DNA of 27,685 nucleotides from Caldivirga sp. UBA161 (lineage in GTDB: Archaea > Thermoproteota > Thermoprotei > Thermoproteales > Thermocladiaceae): the NCBI RefSeq assembly GCF_002506515.1, contig NZ_DAXS01000039.1, positions 5,950 through 33,634 of the forward strand. Reading direction: 5' to 3'. Numbering within the stretch: the first letter of the stretch is position 1; each line of letters opens with the position of its first letter. A model generated the notes under the pieces. The model did no database searches, was not told the origin of the DNA, and worked only from the letters and a program-made list of their open reading frames with translations. Shown piece after piece: positions 24,143-27,685 of the stretch. Both the position numbers and the translations under genes were made by a program.

Positions 24143-24148
24143 ATCACC
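24143..24148 (-). promoter_or_regulatory. Ribosome binding site overlapping upstream stop codon
   Basis: GGTGAT on the minus strand contains the TGA stop (24144-24146) of the cyclodeaminase-family gene and lies 6 nt before the ATG at 24136. It indicates termination-reinitiation coupling. Confidence 0.65.
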
Positions 24149-25058
24149 CATTACCCTTAACGTAAACCCTATACACGTAATACGCCGCCGCAACGTCAAG
24201 TGTGGAGAAGCCCACTGACTTATAGATAGTGTATCCACTACCCCTCATGCATTTATAGTCCCCAGAAAGCAGCTCTGAAAGATCCATTAACCTCAAGCCG
24301 GTGAAATCCTCCCCAGCCTCATTAAGTACAGCCTCCCTATTATCGGCAATTATGCATGAAGCACCCTCAAGAACAGGCCTACTGACTTCAATTATTGGCT
24401 TAGGCGCCCCAATGGATATTACATGTACCCCACCTCTTGGCTTAATGGTTAATACAGGTAGTGTGGAGGTTGTTGCAATAACCACAGTACTACACTTATT
24501 AATAATCTCATCCACGTTATCCGCCGCATGAGCTTCAATACCCAATTCCTTGACGTAATTAATGAAGTTCATTAACCTATCCCACCCCCTACTAATGGCG
24601 TAAGCTTCCCTCACCTTGAATAGCCTTGAGAACACTAATGCATGATACCTAGCCTGCTCCCCAGCGCCAATGAAGCCTAATACATCAGTGGAGGCGCCAG
24701 CGGCAATTACACTTAACGCTGATGCAGCCGCCGTCCTTAACCCAGTTAGGGATGAGCCATCCATGGCTAATAGGGGTGTTCCATCGGTTTCATTGAACAG
24801 TATTACTACCCCATGTATTGTTTCAATACCCTTACCTGCATTACCTGGGTATAGGTTAACAATCTTAACGCCAACCCCCATCCCTTCAACGTAGCCAAGC
24901 ATTAAACCCCACCAATTACCCCTAATGCTTACACTGAATCTGGGTGGTAATTCACCCTGACCCCTATGCAACTTAATTAACGCATCCCTCACTGCCTCAA
25001 CTAATTCACTATGGTTAATCAACCTGAGTAACTGCTCCCTTGGTATGAATCTGAGCAT
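24144..25058 (-). CDS. Ornithine cyclodeaminase/mu-crystallin family (alanine dehydrogenase-like)
   Basis: This 304-residue NAD-dependent enzyme belongs to the ornithine cyclodeaminase/mu-crystallin family, which in archaea includes alanine dehydrogenase. The substrate-binding Lys lies in GVGVKIVNLYPGN (K65). The dinucleotide fold is LGFIGAGEQARYHA (128-140), preceded by GSSLTGLRTAAASALS. SIGAPKP and CIIADNREAV supply later pocket residues. Alanine dehydrogenase, ornithine cyclodeaminase or another imino-acid reductase are all possible. The ATG at 25058 is leaderless, with CTTTAATT at 25080-25087 on the minus strand. The second gene of its operon is the DUF6884 protein. Confidence 0.85.
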   Translation of the reverse strand: MLRFIPREQLLRLINHSELVEAVRDALIKLHRGQGELPPRFSVSIRGNWWGLMLGYVEGMGVGVKIVNLYPGNAGKGIETIHGVVILFNETDGTPLLAMDGSSLTGLRTAAASALSVIAAGASTDVLGFIGAGEQARYHALVFSRLFKVREAYAISRGWDRLMNFINYVKELGIEAHAADNVDEIINKCSTVVIATTSTLPVLTIKPRGGVHVISIGAPKPIIEVSRPVLEGASCIIADNREAVLNEAGEDFTGLRLMDLSELLSGDYKCMRGSGYTIYKSVGFSTLDVAAAYYVYRVYVKGNG

Positions 25059-25079
25059 TACTGGTTGGTTAATGGGTTG

Positions 25080-25087
25080 AATTAAAG
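25080..25087 (-). promoter_or_regulatory. TATA box of cyclodeaminase-DUF6884 operon
   Basis: CTTTAATT on the minus strand is centred 25 nt before the ATG at 25058. Confidence 0.55.
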
Positions 25088-25113
25088 GATTAAGCTACTG
25101 TTGCATTAGGATG

Positions 25114-25803
25114 CTATATCACTATTATTTCCACCACATCATCACTCCTCTTACTTGGTGATAATGCCCTAATGCCTAAGCCAGGTGTCTTAAGGATGTA
25201 GGGCTTAACATGCTCATTAATACTAATGCCCAACCTACTGAGTATGCTCTTAGTTTCCTCAGGGGTGAAGCTAACCATAATCTTATTGCCCTCAGGGATT
25301 TCACCTACCCTATTCACTACATCACCATACCCACTTATGTCACCGATGATTAATGGGAGGCTAACCACAAGTAGTACTGGGTAATACTGCGAAACCGATA
25401 TTACGTAGTTCCTAGCCAATTCAGCGTAGGCTTCAGGGTTTTGGAAGAATAACTCAAAGTTATCGATTACGTAACCCATAATTGCCCTACCCCCTGAGCA
25501 GGATAAGTCAGCGTCAGGGTTAATGCTCTTAAATGACTTAACCACAACCCTACCACTACTTAACCCAGCAGTAGCCTTCCTAACAATGAGCGTCTTCCCT
25601 GACCCATAGTCGCCCATGAGCATGAATAAGCCGGGCTTACTTGACTTGAATATTGAAACAACTCTCCTATAAGCCCTAATTGCACTCTCCCCCATTAACT
25701 CAATTCTCTTAACCTCATCACAGCTTAAATCCTCTGAAAACGGCTTATACATTACCCATGAATAATCCAGGTAATATAAGGGTGTATCGTTTAGGATAAC
25801 CAT
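25114..25803 (-). CDS. Small P-loop ATPase of unknown role
   Basis: This 229-residue AAA-like protein has a Walker A motif GDYGSGKT (64-71) and a probable Walker B with D114 (MGYVIDNFELFF). The segment VMYKPFSEDL near the N-terminus and FTPEETKSILSRLGI near the C-terminus resemble the flanking helices of AAA/STAND-type archaeal ATPases. There is no DNA-binding or membrane domain, and it is shorter than Orc1/Cdc6. Its role is unknown. It diverges from rpoP across 41 bp. Its own TATA element is unclear: the AT element at 25813-25821 is too close to the ATG at 25803. Confidence 0.7.
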   Translation of the reverse strand: MVILNDTPLYYLDYSWVMYKPFSEDLSCDEVKRIELMGESAIRAYRRVVSIFKSSKPGLFMLMGDYGSGKTLIVRKATAGLSSGRVVVKSFKSINPDADLSCSGGRAIMGYVIDNFELFFQNPEAYAELARNYVISVSQYYPVLLVVSLPLIIGDISGYGDVVNRVGEIPEGNKIMVSFTPEETKSILSRLGISINEHVKPYILKTPGLGIRALSPSKRSDDVVEIIVI

Positions 25804-25812
25804 AATGGAAAC

Positions 25813-25821
25813 GTATTTTAA
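25813..25821 (+). promoter_or_regulatory. TATA box of rpoP
   Basis: GTATTTTAA is centred 28 nt before the GTG at 25845, consistent with leaderless transcription. Confidence 0.55.
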
Positions 25822-25844
25822 GGGTTTAGGGTAAGTGGGGTTTT

Positions 25845-26063
25845 GTGAGTGAGGCCAATAACACTACCGAGGAGCAGGAGGTGGGTGAGGAGGGTATTGA
25901 GGAGAGGAAGATCTACATGTGCCTAAGCTGCGGTAAGACATTCGGTAAGAGTGAACTTGAGATATTTGGAAGGTCAGCAAGCACAATAAGGTGCCCCTAC
26001 TGCGGCTACAATATTGTTATTAAGGTTAGGATCTTTAAGGGGAGTTCAATAACGGCCATTTAA
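25845..26063 (+). CDS. rpoP: DNA-directed RNA polymerase subunit P
   Basis: This 72-residue homologue of eukaryotic Rpb12 is a zinc-binding small subunit of archaeal RNA polymerase. Zinc ligands are C26 and C29 (MCLSCGKTF) and C50 and C53 (RCPYCGYNI), followed by the conserved VIKVR. The usual core is about 45-50 residues. Here an acidic Glu-rich N-terminal extension of about 20 residues precedes it. The GTG at 25845 lies 28 nt after the TATA element, so the extension is probably translated. The gene converges on the SMP-30 gene with a 4-nt gap and is not beside ribosomal protein genes in this window. Confidence 0.9.
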   Translation: MSEANNTTEEQEVGEEGIEERKIYMCLSCGKTFGKSELEIFGRSASTIRCPYCGYNIVIKVRIFKGSSITAI

Positions 26064-26067
26064 TGGC

Positions 26068-26943
26068 CTATAATCTGCACTTATTAACCACAGTCCCCTT
26101 AACGTTGAGGTTAAGGCTAAACACGTACCCATCTGGGCCGCTGGTTTGCCTACTCCTATCCGTGGCCGTGGTTATGAATAGTGTCCTTAAGTCGCTTCCA
26201 CCGAATGTGCATGATGTTGTGTATTGGGCTGGTAACTCCACCTGCTCAACAACACTACGGGTGTTTGGGTTAATCCTAATAACCCTACCACCACCATATA
26301 ATGCAACCCAAGGGTAATCCTCTGAGTCAATGGTCATCCCATCAGGCACACCTGGGAGGCTTGATAAGTTAATGTAGCCAATAGTACCCTCCAAGGCCCC
26401 CTCACTCTTATCATACTTAAACACTGTAACCCTCCTAGTTGGGCTATCAATATAATACATTACTGAACCATCACTAGACCACGCAATACCATTGGATATG
26501 GTTACTGAAGCCAGTATCCTCCTTAGGCCTCGTGAATCAAGGATGTAGAGTGAGCCTGTGGGGTTCCTCTCACTCATATCCATTGTACCAGCCACTAGGC
26601 GGCCCATTGGGTCGCATTTACAGTCATTAAACCTATTACCAGGGCCCTCATTAATGGTGGCTAGAGTCCTTACCACTGAGCCATCACTTGGGTTAACTAG
26701 TATTACCTTATCCTTAATCGTAACAATTAAATTACCATCATCATTAGGCATTACGCAGCTTGGGTATGGGCCAACATTAATTGAGTTAACTGAGCCATCA
26801 CTCAACCTATATGAGTGAACCCTATTACCGAAAATATCAACCCAATACAATACGCCAGGCTCAGGTAGCCAAATAGGCCCCTCACCCAGTATTGACCTAG
26901 GCACATTACTTAGGACCATGGGTTTACTTAACCCTGAAGCCAT
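26068..26943 (-). CDS. SMP-30/gluconolactonase family protein
   Basis: This 291-residue six-bladed beta-propeller of the SMP-30/regucalcin family hydrolyses sugar lactones. The single divalent-metal site is conserved: E21 (LGEGPIW), N151 (ISNGIAW) and D201 (VPDGMTID). N106 in RFNDCKCD is the substrate-side residue. A sugar-acid lactonase feeding oxidative hexose or pentose pathways is the most likely role, which would complement the KDA dehydratase at 9191. The two are 16 kb apart, so the link is inference. The ATG at 26943 sits 23 nt from TTATTAAG (26963-26970), so it is leaderless. There is no signal peptide. Confidence 0.88.
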   Translation of the reverse strand: MASGLSKPMVLSNVPRSILGEGPIWLPEPGVLYWVDIFGNRVHSYRLSDGSVNSINVGPYPSCVMPNDDGNLIVTIKDKVILVNPSDGSVVRTLATINEGPGNRFNDCKCDPMGRLVAGTMDMSERNPTGSLYILDSRGLRRILASVTISNGIAWSSDGSVMYYIDSPTRRVTVFKYDKSEGALEGTIGYINLSSLPGVPDGMTIDSEDYPWVALYGGGRVIRINPNTRSVVEQVELPAQYTTSCTFGGSDLRTLFITTATDRSRQTSGPDGYVFSLNLNVKGTVVNKCRL

Positions 26944-26962
26944 AAGGCACCCTTAATTTAAC

Positions 26963-26970
26963 CTTAATAA
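26963..26970 (-). promoter_or_regulatory. TATA box of SMP-30 gene
   Basis: TTATTAAG on the minus strand is centred about 23 nt before the ATG at 26943. Confidence 0.5.
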
Positions 26971-27005
26971 GTATTCGGCACTTAGAGGCTTACCTCATAA
27001 TAAGG

Positions 27006-27012
27006 TATTTAT
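27006..27012 (+). promoter_or_regulatory. TATA box of PaREP1 pseudogene
   Basis: TATTTAT is centred 29 nt before the ATG at 27038, so the promoter of the broken gene still looks intact. Confidence 0.5.
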
Positions 27013-27037
27013 CCCAGCCCCGCAGTGAATTACTGTA

Positions 27038-27528
27038 ATGCCAAGCATTATTGAGGTTACGAAGCCTTGGATTGATGCTGGGAAGTATCAGGAGGATAGG
27101 TTTAGGGAGGCATTATATGAGGCTGAATTAGCCGAGAGGTTCCTTCAGAATGGGTTATTGAGGAATGCTGCTGGTAAGGCCTTTCAGGCTGTTAAGGCTT
27201 ATGCGGCTGGGTTAGCCATTGATTATAGGGATGAGTTCGCTAAACACTATACGAGTACTGGGAGGTTATCGCCAAGTAGGGTTGTTAATAGGGTTGATTG
27301 AGTAATAGCCATTATGCCGAGTTCAAGGCTTAGGGAGGTGGCCTCAATAATAGGTGATGGGGGTTGGGGCTATACGTTGAATTAGCCTTAAACCTACATG
27401 AGTTCCAGCACAATGGCCTTGGCAAGGATAGTGAGGTATTAAGGTATTCAAGTGAGGGGTTCGTGAGTAAGGATATAATTGAGGTTATTAACTTCATAAG
27501 GGGGAGGTTAAGGAATAAGGTTAAGTAA
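27038..27528 (+). pseudogene. PaREP1-family gene, broken by stop and frameshift
   Basis: The first 87 codons encode a PaREP1-type helical protein: a WIDAGKYQEDRFREALYEAE start, then FLQNGLLRNAAGKAFQAVKAY. The frame ends at TGA (27299-27301). Directly after it the same frame continues as VIAIMPSSRLREVASII, the expected next block, so the TGA probably replaced TGG (Trp). After GGGGG at 27359-27363 the family sequence moves to another frame (27361 onward): YVELALNLHEFQHNG and then VINFIRGRLRNKVK, ending with TAA at 27526-27528. PaREP1 is a multicopy paralogous family of unknown function in Pyrobaculum and relatives. A sequencing error could explain the frameshift but hardly both lesions. Confidence 0.75.
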
Positions 27529-27561
27529 TTTTGGAAGCCCAACCACATTAATCCAAGGGCA

Positions 27562-27685
27562 CTAAGCCCAATTCACTACGCATATGCTAGCTACTCCTAA
27601 GGCTGAATCCAGTGAGCTGACCTCCTCCCTAAAGGGGTTGCCTTTGGGTGGTTTACGGGTTTGTGGTTTACCACCTTCATCCTCA
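27562..27685 (-). CDS. Partial ORF entering from the right edge, possible transposase tail
   Basis: On the minus strand an open frame runs from the window edge to TAG at 27562-27564. Its last ~40 residues are basic, then Ser-rich (GKPQTRKPPKGNPFREEV, then SSLDSALGVAS). This resembles the variable C-terminal tails of IS200/IS605 TnpB proteins. The catalytic domain would lie outside the window, so the assignment is a guess. It could also be non-coding. Confidence 0.3.
   Translation of the reverse strand, partial: EDEGGKPQTRKPPKGNPFREEVSSLDSALGVASICVVNWA

Noticed and set aside
24137..24238. Longer DUF6884 start inside the upstream gene
   Set aside because: The extra 34 residues show no family similarity, and an exact GGTGAT site points to the ATG at 24136.
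27299..27301. TGA in the PaREP1 gene read as selenocysteine or readthrough
   Set aside because: No SECIS-like element is seen, Thermoproteales are not known for selenoproteins, and a second lesion (frameshift) follows. Decay is simpler.
27330..27548. 72-residue minus-strand ORF near the right end
   Set aside because: It lies opposite the PaREP1 remnant, is low complexity and has no start signals.
1..27685. CRISPR arrays, rRNA or tRNA genes
   Set aside because: No regularly spaced repeat, T-loop plus acceptor pairing, or rRNA-like block was found in the intergenic segments by eye. A tRNA split by introns could still be missed.

Overview
The window looks like a chromosome segment from a hyperthermophilic or thermoacidophilic crenarchaeon of the Thermoproteales, close to Caldivirga or Vulcanisaeta. 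This rests on an archaeal RNA polymerase subunit P, an archaeal release factor aRF1, two tungsten aldehyde:ferredoxin oxidoreductases, a PaREP1-type paralogue and modest GC. Promoters also fit: nearly every gene has a TATA element about 23-29 nt before its start codon, which is leaderless transcription. Shine-Dalgarno (SD)-type GGTGA(T/G) sequences appear mainly inside transcripts. The genus is an inference; no rRNA is present.

Layout. 1-757 has no convincing gene but holds inverted repeats. 767-973 is an orphan small protein. 997-3429 holds a DUF763 gene (-) divergent from aRF1 (+). 3440-8924 holds two aldehyde oxidoreductases (both -) flanking an overlapping pair, a thioredoxin-fold protein and homoserine kinase (+). 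9191-11208 holds 2-keto-3-deoxy-arabinonate dehydratase, a PIN protein (-) and a HAD phosphatase. 11306-18142 is a minus-strand run: acetyl-CoA synthetase, NagA, a DUF1614 membrane protein, an MTA/SAH deaminase-type amidohydrolase and cobyric acid synthase. 18191-22804 holds a DUF89 protein, a dihydrolipoamide dehydrogenase-type flavoprotein (-), a MIP18/DUF59 protein, an alkaline-phosphatase-superfamily enzyme (-) and a MoaD/ThiS-like protein. 22983-26943 holds a membrane-anchored coiled-coil protein, a coupled ornithine cyclodeaminase-family/DUF6884 pair (-), a P-loop ATPase (-), rpoP and an SMP-30 lactonase (-). The right end has a broken PaREP1 gene and the edge of another minus-strand ORF.

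Metabolic theme. The genes fit ferredoxin-linked sugar and aldehyde oxidation: two tungstoenzymes, a KDA dehydratase, a sugar-lactonase-type protein, acetyl-CoA synthetase and amino-sugar deacetylation. A MoaD-like protein could serve pterin cofactor synthesis and the DUF59 protein Fe-S assembly. These links are inferred from families; the genes are mostly separate transcription units.

The observation most worth checking is the 5' end of the aRF1 gene. The conserved N-terminus is in a frame with no ATG, GTG or TTG start between the promoter and codon ~44. Start codons near the predicted transcription start run into TAG, TAA and TGA stops in the other two frames. This may be a sequence error, a non-canonical start, or recoding of a release factor's own message, by analogy with bacterial prfB. 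Other points are a HAD phosphatase lacking its second motif-I Asp, a TATA element that appears shared by cobQ and the DUF89 gene, and a PaREP1 gene broken by a stop and a frameshift.
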